DNA of 54,429 nt from assembly GCA_020073115.1 (NCBI GenBank), contig JAIQFU010000003.1, forward strand, positions 1 through 54,429. The letters are read 5' to 3'. Source of the DNA: Terriglobia bacterium (GTDB lineage Bacteria; Acidobacteriota; Terriglobia; Bryobacterales; Bryobacteraceae). Each line of letters opens with the position of its first letter. Position 1 is the stretch's first letter. This document shows, one piece after another, positions 37,073 to 45,511 of this stretch. Under the pieces are notes generated by a model. That model saw nothing but the letters and a program-made list of their open reading frames with translations, made no database searches and was not told the DNA's origin. The position numbers were made by a program, and so were the translations under genes.

Positions 37073-39940
37073 TTAGTTCGTCACCGCTATTGTGACACCG
37101 CTCTGGGTGGTGAAGTCGCCGACTTTGATGGCTACGGGTACGGCGGATCCGGGGGTGACGCCGTCCGGGACGAGGGCGTTCACCTGCATGATGCCGGCCA
37201 CTGCCTGCGGCGCCTGGCCGGCGTAATTCGTGGTTGCCGATTTGCCGCCGATAGTCACCGTCACGGACAACACGGGCAGGGGCAGGGGGATGGCGCCGGG
37301 GAGTCCATCCGTGCCCGGAGGATTTGTCTCGCCGTAGCCGGTGACGTACAGGGCGATATACTTGCCGATTTTAATGGGATGGCCGGCGTCGTTAATGGCC
37401 AGGCTGCCATCCTGGTTCACGGCCGCCGCCTGGCCCTTGCCGGAACTGTCCAGGGTGAAGATCGCGGGGTTCGCCGGGGCTACCGACAGCATCACGGGCG
37501 CGGCGGTCTGGCCGTTGTACGCAACCAGCGCCTGCGCGGTCGGGCCGGAGACCGAGTAGGGGACTACGGCTCCCACCTGGGTGGCCGAGGCATAGAGGAT
37601 CGGCGCGGCCGTGCCGTTGAAGTATACCGACGCGCCACCCGCGCTTCGCGACAGCGTGCCGGTGGAATCGTACTTGCCCTGCACCAGGGTGTCCGGCCCC
37701 AGGTGGGAACCGTAGATCACCACGACCTCGCCCGGGGAAATCGGGCCGGGGAGGTTGCTGGCCGCATTCGTGACGCCCTGCGAATGGTCGAACACGCCCG
37801 AGCCGATCTCGGGGCCCTGCCCGAGTTGGGGCTGCAGCATGCGAACGGCGTTATTCCCGGAATCGGCCACGAAAATGGGGCTCGGGCTGCCTCCCGGAAA
37901 CGCTATCGCCAGCCCTGCCGGCGCGCTGAACTGCGCGTTGGTGGAATCGCCGCCGTCGCCCGAGTAGCCCCGGGTAGACTTGCCGGCGACCGTAGTGATG
38001 ATCCCGCCGGGGAAGAGCTTGCGGATACGAGTGGCGCCGTCGGAGATGTACACGGCGCCGATCTTGTCCACCGCGATGCCCTGGGGCGTGCCGATCTGAG
38101 CGAGCGTGGCGGGCCCCAGGTCGCCGGAGTAGCCGGGAACGCCGCTGCCGGCGACCGTCGAAATCCTGTTGGACGCCGTCACCTCGCGGACCACGTAGTT
38201 GTTGGTGTCGGCGATGAAGAGGTTGCCCGAGTCGTCCACGGCGACGGCTTGTGGGGTGTTCAGTTGCGCGTTCGCGGCCGGACCCCCGTCGCCGCCGTAC
38301 CCCTGGGCGCCGGTCCCGGCGACGGTGGTGATCGCACCCCCGGAGACCTTGCGAATGCGGTGGTTCCCGGAATCGGCGATGTACAGATTGCCGGAGGCGT
38401 CCACGGCCAGGCCGGCCGGCGCGTTCAATTGTGCGCTGGCGGCGGGACCGCCGTCTCCCCCGGAACCCGCCGTACCGCTGCCGGCGAACGTGGAAATGGT
38501 TCCGTCGGGGGCCACCTTGCGGATGCGCTGGTTCCCGGTATCGGCGATGTATAGGTTATTGGATTTGTCCACCGCCACGCCTCCGGGCGCGTTCAACTGC
38601 GCGCTGGCGGCCTTGCCGTTATCGCCGCCGAACCCGGCGGAGCCATTGCCGGCCAAGGTGGTAATCGTCCCGTCCGGGGCCACCCTGCGCACCACGTTAT
38701 TTCCCGAATCGGCGATGTAGACGTTGGCGAAGCCGTCCGTCGCCACCGCTCCCGGGTCGTTCAACTGGGCCTTAACGCCGGGCCCATTGTCGCCCGAATA
38801 GCTGTAGACCCCGTTTCCGGCGACGGTGGAAATATTCCCGCCGGAGATCTTGCGGATCCGGCCGTTCAGGGAGTCGGCGACGTACAGGTTGGGGAACGTG
38901 TCCACAGCCACGCCCGTGGGCGTGGAAAGTTGGGCGCTGGTGGAGGGGCCGCCGTCACCCCCGAACCCCCCCGAGCCGTTGCCCGCGATAGTGATGACAA
39001 TGTTTGTTTTGCCATCGACCTTGCGGATCCGGCTGTCGACCGATTCGGCGATGTAGATGTTGTTGAACACGTCCACGGCCACGCTGTAGGGCTCGATCAA
39101 GCCCGCCTGGGTCGCCGGGCCGTTGTCGCCGGAATAGCCGATGCTCGGCGCCACGCCCGCGGTGGCGCTGAGGGCTCCGACGATGGTGGCGATGTTGCCG
39201 TCCGTGGTGATTTTGCGGATGCATCCGTTGCCCGTATCGGCCACGTAGATGTTGCCGGAACTGTCGAGGGTCACGTCTTCCGGCCCGCGGAATTCGGCGC
39301 TGGTGGCCGGCCCGCCGTCGCCCTGCCAGCCGGCGTACGTATCGCCGGCGATGCGGGTAATCGTGCCGTCGGGCGTCACCTTCCGGATGGAGTTATTGCT
39401 GGTATCGGCGATGTAGACATTCCCGGCGCCGTCCACCGCCACTCCCGATGGCAGATGGAGATTCGCCTGAATGGCCGGCCCGTTATCTCCCAGAAAACTG
39501 TAAGCGCCGGGCTGGCCGTTTCCGGCGAAGGTATTGATGATTCCCGCGGAGGAGACCACGCGCACGCGGTTGTTCATGGCATCCGCGATGTAGACGTTCC
39601 CCGCGGAATCGACCGCCACGCCTTGCGGTCCATTCAACTGGGCGTTCACCGCGGGTCCCCGGTCGCCGGAAAAGCCGGCCCGGGAATTGCCGGCCACGAG
39701 CGTGAGGGTCGTTCCTCCGCTCAGCTTGAAAACGGAATTGAGGCTGCTGAAGTAGACGTTCCCGGCGCTGTCCACGAACACCCGCCGGGGTTGCCCGATG
39801 GAGACGCTCGCCGCCTGGGAGGTAGCAGCCGGTGGCGCGCCTCCCGCCAGGGTGGAAACGACATACTGCTGCGCGAATCCAGCGGACGCGGCCAGTAGCG
39901 CGAGGGCGCTCCGCTTGAGGGTCTTGACCGATTTGAACAT
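37073..39940 (-). CDS. Secreted NHL-repeat protein with TIGR03437-like C-terminus
   Basis: 955 residues from the ATG at 39940 (MFKSVKTLKRSALALLAASAGFAQ, signal peptide), with GGAAG at good spacing. A GTG two codons earlier is also possible. Residues ~45-700 contain twelve NHL-type repeats of about 55 residues, each carrying a GDGGPA-xx-AQL-xxP motif and a GVAVD-GN-YIAD-N-RIRKV motif, which would form two beta-propellers. The last ~220 residues start at GVTNAASNLPGPISPGEVVVIYG and include GIMQVNALVPDGV, as in the frameshifted protein at 7227-10141. It is probably an extracellular binding or scaffold protein, and no catalytic residues were recognised. Confidence 0.9.
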   Translation of the reverse strand: MFKSVKTLKRSALALLAASAGFAQQYVVSTLAGGAPPAATSQAASVSIGQPRRVFVDSAGNVYFSSLNSVFKLSGGTTLTLVAGNSRAGFSGDRGPAVNAQLNGPQGVAVDSAGNVYIADAMNNRVRVVSSAGIINTFAGNGQPGAYSFLGDNGPAIQANLHLPSGVAVDGAGNVYIADTSNNSIRKVTPDGTITRIAGDTYAGWQGDGGPATSAEFRGPEDVTLDSSGNIYVADTGNGCIRKITTDGNIATIVGALSATAGVAPSIGYSGDNGPATQAGLIEPYSVAVDVFNNIYIAESVDSRIRKVDGKTNIVITIAGNGSGGFGGDGGPSTSAQLSTPTGVAVDTFPNLYVADSLNGRIRKISGGNISTVAGNGVYSYSGDNGPGVKAQLNDPGAVATDGFANVYIADSGNNVVRRVAPDGTITTLAGNGSAGFGGDNGKAASAQLNAPGGVAVDKSNNLYIADTGNQRIRKVAPDGTISTFAGSGTAGSGGDGGPAASAQLNAPAGLAVDASGNLYIADSGNHRIRKVSGGAITTVAGTGAQGYGGDGGPAANAQLNTPQAVAVDDSGNLFIADTNNYVVREVTASNRISTVAGSGVPGYSGDLGPATLAQIGTPQGIAVDKIGAVYISDGATRIRKLFPGGIITTVAGKSTRGYSGDGGDSTNAQFSAPAGLAIAFPGGSPSPIFVADSGNNAVRMLQPQLGQGPEIGSGVFDHSQGVTNAASNLPGPISPGEVVVIYGSHLGPDTLVQGKYDSTGTLSRSAGGASVYFNGTAAPILYASATQVGAVVPYSVSGPTAQALVAYNGQTAAPVMLSVAPANPAIFTLDSSGKGQAAAVNQDGSLAINDAGHPIKIGKYIALYVTGYGETNPPGTDGLPGAIPLPLPVLSVTVTIGGKSATTNYAGQAPQAVAGIMQVNALVPDGVTPGSAVPVAIKVGDFTTQSGVTIAVTN

Positions 39941-40168
39941 GTACACTTCCGGTTACGGCGAATAGAAAACCCGCAGACGCGCTGCCGCTGCCGGCGGTTT
40001 CCTAATTCAAGTATGGACAGGGCTTAGGGCCATAATAACACCCTGGGGGCCGGGGATCGGGAGACCGGGAGTTAGCCCCGTGCACGGAAAGGGAAGCGCC
40101 GGATCGGACTCCCAAGAGCCGGGACGCCGAATCCACGCCGTCTCGTCGCCGGCCCGGCCCCCGCTCCT

Positions 40169-41194
40169 TCAGGCCACTGCCTGTTCCATCGCCGCCAGGG
40201 CTTCGGCGCAGGCGGCGCGGTCCACGTCGTAATGCGTCACGGCGCGCATGAGGCGCTCGTTGACACCGTTGATGAGCACGCCGCGCTGCTTCAGGCGGCC
40301 GCTGATTTCGCCGCTCGGCAGGCCCGTTCCGCCGACATCGAAAATCACGATGTTGGTGGCGACCCTGGCCGGATCTACCTGAATCCCCGGAATCCGGGAG
40401 AGGCCCTCGGCCAGAAATTTGGCGTTGCAGTGGTCCTCCGGCAGCCGCCTGGGCGTTTCTTCCAGCGCGATCAGCCCGGCGGCCGCGAGAACGCCTACCT
40501 GCCGCATCCCGCCGCCCAGGCGCTTGCGGTACAGCCGTCCTTTGGCGATGAGGTCCGCCGGTCCGGCGAGCATCGAGCCCACCGGCGCCCCCAGGGCTTT
40601 GGAGAGGCAAAACATCACGGTATCCACCGGCGCTACCACGTCGCGCACGGAAGCGCTCACGGCCGCCGCCGCGTTGAACACGCGCGCGCCGTCCATGTGG
40701 ACCTTCAAACCGCGCTGGTGCGCGCCGTCGCAGATTTCGCGGATGGCGCGCAGCGGGTACACCGTCCCGCCCGCCATGTTGTGGGTGTTCTCGATTTCAA
40801 TCAGGCCGGTGGGCGCCCAGTGCGGTCCGAGCGGCCGGATGCGCTGCCGCACCGCGTCCCACGAGAGGATTCCATCCTCGGTAGGGATGGCGCGCACGAC
40901 GCAACCGGAGAACCAGGCCACCATGGCCAACTCGTAATCCAACACGTGGGCGCGCGCATCGCAGATCACTTCCTGGCCGGGCTCGGTGTGCAGTTTCACC
41001 GCAATGGTGTTCCCCATCGTGCCGGAAGGGACGAACAGCGCCGCCTCCTTGCCGGCGATCTCGGCCGCGCTCTGTTCCAGGCGGTTTACCGTCGGGTCCT
41101 CGCCATACACGTCGTCCCCGACTTCGGCCTCCATCATGGCCCGCCGCATCGCGGGCGTCGGCCTGGTTACGGTATCGCTGCGCAGATCAATCAT
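40169..41194 (-). CDS. ltaE: Low-specificity L-threonine aldolase
   Basis: 341 residues of fold-type I PLP enzyme. [19 protein letters not shown] is the family N-terminus. [12 protein letters not shown] and [14 protein letters not shown] precede [13 protein letters not shown], and the PLP-binding Lys is in [15 protein letters not shown]. The enzyme splits L-threonine or L-allo-threonine to glycine and acetaldehyde. It overlaps the end of the hemW-like gene by 4 bp (ATGA), so it is translationally coupled and downstream in the same operon. The 222 bp after it, up to the NHL gene, hold only a GGGGCC-rich stretch near 40043. Confidence 0.93.
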   Translation of the reverse strand: MIDLRSDTVTRPTPAMRRAMMEAEVGDDVYGEDPTVNRLEQSAAEIAGKEAALFVPSGTMGNTIAVKLHTEPGQEVICDARAHVLDYELAMVAWFSGCVVRAIPTEDGILSWDAVRQRIRPLGPHWAPTGLIEIENTHNMAGGTVYPLRAIREICDGAHQRGLKVHMDGARVFNAAAAVSASVRDVVAPVDTVMFCLSKALGAPVGSMLAGPADLIAKGRLYRKRLGGGMRQVGVLAAAGLIALEETPRRLPEDHCNAKFLAEGLSRIPGIQVDPARVATNIVIFDVGGTGLPSGEISGRLKQRGVLINGVNERLMRAVTHYDVDRAACAEALAAMEQAVA

Positions 41195-42285
41195 AGGTCG
41201 ATGAATTCCTGAAAGACTTGATTGGAGAGGGGCACGCCCCGGCTGGTCAACCGCAGGATTCCATCCTCCCTTTCCAGCAGGCCCAGGTCAATCAGATCGC
41301 GAATCGGCTGGTCGAAGCGGTTCCACTCTTCGGCGGTCGGGCGGACGCCGGCCATCAGCCGGAGTCCGACGAAGAATCGCTCTTCGTCGGGGCGGGCTTG
41401 GACGGGGGGCGGCGCCGGGGCGCGGCCCGCCTGCTGATCGATGTATTCCGCGGGGGTCTCCGCATTCCCTCGCCGCGCCCGCCCGTCGAAGGAGTGGGCG
41501 TCCGAGCCGAACCCCACGTAAGGCTCCAGTTTCCAGTACTTCATATTGTGGCGGGATTCGAAGCCGGGGCGGGCGAAGTTCGAAATTTCGTACCGCGGGA
41601 TGCCGGCGGCAGCGAGCCGTTTCACCGCTGTTTCGTAGAAGTCAGCCACTTCGTCGTCGTCCGGTACTTCCTTGGCGCCGTAAAGCGCGCCCCGCAGCAA
41701 AAGCTGCCCGCCGAGGCGGCTGTCGGCGTCCACTTCCAGCATGTAGACGGAGACGTGCGGCGGCTCCAGGCGCTCCACCCAGTCGAGGGACTCCGCCCAA
41801 CTCTCCGCGGTCTGCCCGGAGAGGCCCGCGATCAGGTCGATATTGAAATTACGGATCCCGGCTTCGCGCAGCAGGCGCACATCCGCGGCCACGGTTTGGG
41901 CCGAATGTTTGCGTCCCGCGCGGCGGATCTCTTTATCGACGAAGGATTGCACGCCGAGGCTGACGCGGTGGATGCCGCACTCCGCCCATGCGCGCGCTTT
42001 TTTGGGGGTGATGCTACCGGGAGTGGCTTCGATAGTGGCCTCCACCCAGGGGCGCCCCGGAAGCAGCGCGAGGATGGCCCGCAGGCCATTCAGATCCAGG
42101 TTCCCGGGCGTACCTCCGCCGAGGTAGACGGTTTCGGGCCGCCATTCCCAAACGTGGGCGCGGATTTCCGACTCCAGCGCGGCAACGTAGCGCGCTTCCA
42201 TCTCGCGCGGGAAAACACCCGATTCGAAGTTGCAGAACGTGCACTTCTGGGCGCAGAAAGGGTATGCAATGTACACTCCGGGCAC
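41191..42285 (-). CDS. hemW: HemW-like radical-SAM heme chaperone
   Basis: About 364 residues if the GTG at 42285 is used ([20 protein letters not shown]). The frame remains open to 42408, but that part is REP DNA and not family-like. The cluster motif CX3CX2CNF matches HemW, which lacks the fourth Cys of true Hem[40 protein letters not shown] and EISNFARPG follow in the usual order. HemW handles heme insertion into respiratory enzymes, and other HemW-like roles are possible. TACAAT lies just upstream of the GTG and may be the -10 element of a nearly leaderless mRNA. It is divergent from the glycoside hydrolase gene. Confidence 0.85.
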   Translation of the reverse strand: MPGVYIAYPFCAQKCTFCNFESGVFPREMEARYVAALESEIRAHVWEWRPETVYLGGGTPGNLDLNGLRAILALLPGRPWVEATIEATPGSITPKKARAWAECGIHRVSLGVQSFVDKEIRRAGRKHSAQTVAADVRLLREAGIRNFNIDLIAGLSGQTAESWAESLDWVERLEPPHVSVYMLEVDADSRLGGQLLLRGALYGAKEVPDDDEVADFYETAVKRLAAAGIPRYEISNFARPGFESRHNMKYWKLEPYVGFGSDAHSFDGRARRGNAETPAEYIDQQAGRAPAPPPVQARPDEERFFVGLRLMAGVRPTAEEWNRFDQPIRDLIDLGLLEREDGILRLTSRGVPLSNQVFQEFIDL

Positions 42286-42363
42286 TACTTCAATTGTAGC
42301 GAGTACTGCCGCTGCCCGCAGTTTGGCGGGTGCGCTCCCCTCATGGGCACATCCGGAGCCGGG

Positions 42364-42406
42364 CGTCGGCACGACTGCCGACACGGCAGGCAGGCGTGAC
42401 CACGCC
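42364..42406. repeat. 43-bp double-hairpin REP-like element, copy 2
   Basis: GTCGGCA-CGAC-TGCCGAC, then GGCAGGCA and CACGCC, with the same length and order as the copies at 7032 and 51427 (about 36 of 43 bases match copy 1). It lies in the 131-bp gap between the divergent hemW-like and glycoside hydrolase genes and extends close to the latter's start codon. Confidence 0.72.
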
Positions 42407-42416
42407 ACGCTACTCT

Positions 42417-45400
42417 ATGGCTATGCGAAAGATCGCGCTCGTGGCGCTGGCATTCTCGACGTTGTGTTCCGCGGCGGCGGTGGACTCCCTCGACCGTCTC
42501 AAAGCCCTGTTCCCTAAACCGCCCGCGGAATTCAGCACGCTCCCGTTCTTCGTGTGGAACGGCGAGATCACCGAAGCGATGATCGACCGCGAGCTTCGGG
42601 ATTTCTCCGCGCAGGGAATCCATGGCTTCATCATCCACCCGCGCCCGGGCCTCATCACGCCCTACCTCTCGGACCGCTGGTTCCAGTTGATCCGCTACAC
42701 CGTGGACGGCGCGAAGAAACTCGGTATGGAAGCGTGGCTCTACGATGAGAACTCCTACCCCAGCGGCTTCGGCGGCGGACACGTGCCGGCGGAAATGCCG
42801 GAATCCTTCAACCAGGGGCAGGGGCTGGCGCTCCAGCCAGGCGGGCCCTGCAAGATCCTCCTTCAAAAGGTGGGGGACCGGTTCGAGGATGTCACCGGCA
42901 AAGGCGACCCCACCGGGCCCGGGATGTACTGCTTCGGCCTCACCCAATATCCGGTGCGCGCCTGGAACGCGGGGTTCTCGTATGTGGATCTTCTCCTGCC
43001 GGGCGTCACGCAGAAATTCATCGACGTGACGATGCGCGGATACGAGAAGACCCTGGGGCCGGACCTGGGACCCGTCGTGCCGGGCATCTTCACCGACGAG
43101 CCGAACATCAGCCCTCCGGGGCGCGGCGCGGTGAAATACACCCCCGATCTATTCGAGCAGTTCCACGAGCGGTGGGGCTACGATCTGAAGGCCAACCTGC
43201 CCTCTCTGTTCGAGGAGGTCGGCGACTGGCGGCGCGTGCGGCACAACTACAACGCCGTGCTGCTGGACCTGTTCATCGAGCGCTGGTCGAAGCCCTACCA
43301 CGATTACGCCGCGAGCAAGGGCATCGCCTGGACGGGCCACTATTGGGAGCACGGGTGGCCCAACCCTTCGGAGGGCCCCGACAACATGGCCATGTACGCC
43401 TGGCACCAGGTCCCCGGGATCGACATGCTCTTCAACCAGTTCAACGAAAGGGTCAACGCGCAATTCGGGAACGTGCGCAGCGTAAAGGAACTGGCGAGCG
43501 CGGCGAACCAGGTGGGGCAACGGCGGACGCTGAGCGAAACGTACGGGGGCGGCGGCTGGGACCTGCGCTTCGAGGACATGAAGCGCCTGGGTGATTGGGA
43601 GTACGCGCTGGGCGTGAACATGATGAACCAGCATCTTTCGTTCGGGACCATCGTGGGCGCGCGCAAATACGACTACCCGCAGTCGTTCAGTTACCACGAG
43701 CCGTGGTGGAAATATTACGGCGTCCTGGGCGATTATTTCGCGCGCCTCTCGCTGGCGCTCTCCGCGGGGCAGGAGATGAACCGGATGCTGGTGATCGAGC
43801 CGACCACGTCGGCATGGATGTACTCCGGCCCGCGGCCGAACGCCCGGATGATGCAGATCGGCAGCGAGTTTCAGGAGTTCATCACCCGGCTTTCGCACCG
43901 CCAGGTGGAATACGACCTGGGCAGCGAAAATATCATCAGGGACCACGGCAAAGTCGAGGGACGGCAGTTCGTGGTGGGCAAGCGCTCGTATGAAACGGTT
44001 GTGCTGCCGCCGGGAACGGAGAGCCTGGACTCCGCCACCGCGAAGCTGCTGGGGCAATATGCGCAGGCCGGCGGGAAACTACTTTCGTACGTCTCGGGAG
44101 ATCTGCTGGTGGATGGAGCGCCCGGCGGCGTCTCGTTCGCGAAGTCCACGGAAGAGTTGGCGAACCCGGAGGTCACGGGCGGGGAAGGGATGTTGTTCCA
44201 CCAGCGCCGGCGGCTCACGGACGGCGAACTGTGGTTCTTCGCGAACTCCAGCCTGGAAGCCTCGGCGCAGGCGGCAGTGAAAACGCGCGGGGGATCCGTG
44301 GAGAAGTGGGATGCTCTCACAGGCCGCACGGAGCCGTTCGCGGCGACGGCCGCGGGCGGGTCGCTGGAGTTTCCGGTATCGCTTCCTCCCGCCGGCAGCT
44401 TGCTCCTGGTTGTGAAACCGCTCCCTGACGGCCGCGGCTCGCAGCCGGCCGCGGTTGTTGCGAGCCGCGAGCGTCAGGGAGCGGTCGAACCGGCCTCCCC
44501 ACTGGCCGTAAAGCGCATGGCGCCGAACGCGCTGCGCATCGATTACTGCGATTTCACCCTGAACGGAAAGACCCAAAAAGAGGTCTACTTCTTCAAAGCC
44601 GCGGACGAGATCTTCAAGGCCTACGGCTTCCAGGACGGAGACCCCTGGAATACCGCGGTGCAGTTCAAGACCTCCATCCTGGACCGCAACAAATTCCCCG
44701 CCGATTCGGGCTTCGATGCGACGTTCTGGTTCGACGTGGCGGAGGGCGTGAACACCGCTTCGCTGCGCGCCGTGGTGGAACGGCCGCCGCTGTGGAAGGT
44801 TTCGGTGAATGGGGTTCCGGTGGAGAACGAGCGCGGCGAGTGGTGGCTGGACGTAGATTTCGGCGTTTACCGCATCGGCGGGCACGTGAAGCCGGGGCGC
44901 AACAGCATCACGCTGGCGGCGCGCCCCATGTCGGTCCATAGCGAACTGGAGCCCGTGCACATCATCGGGGATTTCAATGCGGCCCCGCAGGAACGGGGTT
45001 TTCGGATTGTCCCGGCGCAGGCGTTGCAAGTGGGTTCCTGGAACGAGCAGGGGCTCCCGTTCTATCCGGACACCGTGTCCTACTCGAAGGTCTACACGCT
45101 CAAACGCGGGGAGCAGTACAAGGTCGTGCTGGGCAAGTGGGCGGGAACCGTGGCGGAGGTGCGGGTGAACGGGAAGCCGGCGGGCGTGATCGGGTGGCAG
45201 CCGTACGAGGTGGCCATCGACTCGCTGGCGCAAAACGGGCGGAACACGGTGGCGGTGCTGGTGACCGGCTCCCTGAAGAACCTGCTGGGACCGCATCACG
45301 GGAACATCAGCCGGGGAATGGTTTCACCGGGGAACGTGAGGAACGCGCCCGCGGCGATGCCGCCGGGCACGGGGTACGACTTGTTCCCGTATGGGTTGAT

Positions 45401-45431
45401 GGAGGATTTTCAGGTAGTGCGAGTGCGGTAG
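42417..45431 (+). CDS. Exported GH106-like glycoside hydrolase (putative alpha-L-rhamnosidase)
   Basis: 1004 residues from the ATG at 42417, the first to give a signal peptide (MAMRKIALVALAFSTLCSAAA). The N-terminal catalytic barrel starts FFVWNGEITEAMIDRELRDF and has GFIIHPRPGL, AWLYDENSYPSG and GIFTDEPNIS, with several acidic candidates. Large multi-domain proteins with this beginning are classed near GH106 rhamnosidases. Substrate and catalytic residues are not proven from sequence. Residues ~668-690 are encoded by an exact palindromic 69-bp insert that keeps the frame. The C-terminal beta domains (VHIIGDFNAAPQERGF, WAGTVAEVRVNGKPAGVIGW) resemble a galactose-binding jelly roll. Confidence 0.75.
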   Translation: MAMRKIALVALAFSTLCSAAAVDSLDRLKALFPKPPAEFSTLPFFVWNGEITEAMIDRELRDFSAQGIHGFIIHPRPGLITPYLSDRWFQLIRYTVDGAKKLGMEAWLYDENSYPSGFGGGHVPAEMPESFNQGQGLALQPGGPCKILLQKVGDRFEDVTGKGDPTGPGMYCFGLTQYPVRAWNAGFSYVDLLLPGVTQKFIDVTMRGYEKTLGPDLGPVVPGIFTDEPNISPPGRGAVKYTPDLFEQFHERWGYDLKANLPSLFEEVGDWRRVRHNYNAVLLDLFIERWSKPYHDYAASKGIAWTGHYWEHGWPNPSEGPDNMAMYAWHQVPGIDMLFNQFNERVNAQFGNVRSVKELASAANQVGQRRTLSETYGGGGWDLRFEDMKRLGDWEYALGVNMMNQHLSFGTIVGARKYDYPQSFSYHEPWWKYYGVLGDYFARLSLALSAGQEMNRMLVIEPTTSAWMYSGPRPNARMMQIGSEFQEFITRLSHRQVEYDLGSENIIRDHGKVEGRQFVVGKRSYETVVLPPGTESLDSATAKLLGQYAQAGGKLLSYVSGDLLVDGAPGGVSFAKSTEELANPEVTGGEGMLFHQRRRLTDGELWFFANSSLEASAQAAVKTRGGSVEKWDALTGRTEPFAATAAGGSLEFPVSLPPAGSLLLVVKPLPDGRGSQPAAVVASRERQGAVEPASPLAVKRMAPNALRIDYCDFTLNGKTQKEVYFFKAADEIFKAYGFQDGDPWNTAVQFKTSILDRNKFPADSGFDATFWFDVAEGVNTASLRAVVERPPLWKVSVNGVPVENERGEWWLDVDFGVYRIGGHVKPGRNSITLAARPMSVHSELEPVHIIGDFNAAPQERGFRIVPAQALQVGSWNEQGLPFYPDTVSYSKVYTLKRGEQYKVVLGKWAGTVAEVRVNGKPAGVIGWQPYEVAIDSLAQNGRNTVAVLVTGSLKNLLGPHHGNISRGMVSPGNVRNAPAAMPPGTGYDLFPYGLMEDFQVVRVR
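44417..44485. repeat. 69-bp palindromic element inside a coding sequence
   Basis: Perfect 14-bp outer arms ACCGCTCCCTGACG (44417-44430) and CGTCAGGGAGCGGT (44472-44485), and perfect 10-bp inner arms GCGGCTCGCA (44434-44443) and TGCGAGCCGC (44459-44468). The length is a multiple of three and there is no stop codon, so it encodes PLPDGRGSQPAAVVASRERQ within the hydrolase. The outer core is shared with the intergenic hairpin at 1671-1724. Confidence 0.88.
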
Positions 45432-45439
45432 ATGGTGGA

Positions 45440-45503
45440 GTGGGCATCTGCCCTGCCATGCCGGCTTCCATGCCGAAAGCCGGCACAGAAGACCAGAGGC
45501 CCA
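45440..45503. terminator. Bidirectional hairpin between convergent genes
   Basis: GTGGGC...GCCCAC outer ends and TGCCGGCTT/AAGCCGGCA inner arms lie 9 bp after the hydrolase stop codon and just before the end of the convergent permease gene. The wording (GGGCA, GCCGGCA) suggests relation to the 43-bp double-hairpin repeats. Confidence 0.6.
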
Positions 45504-45511
45504 CTCTATCG

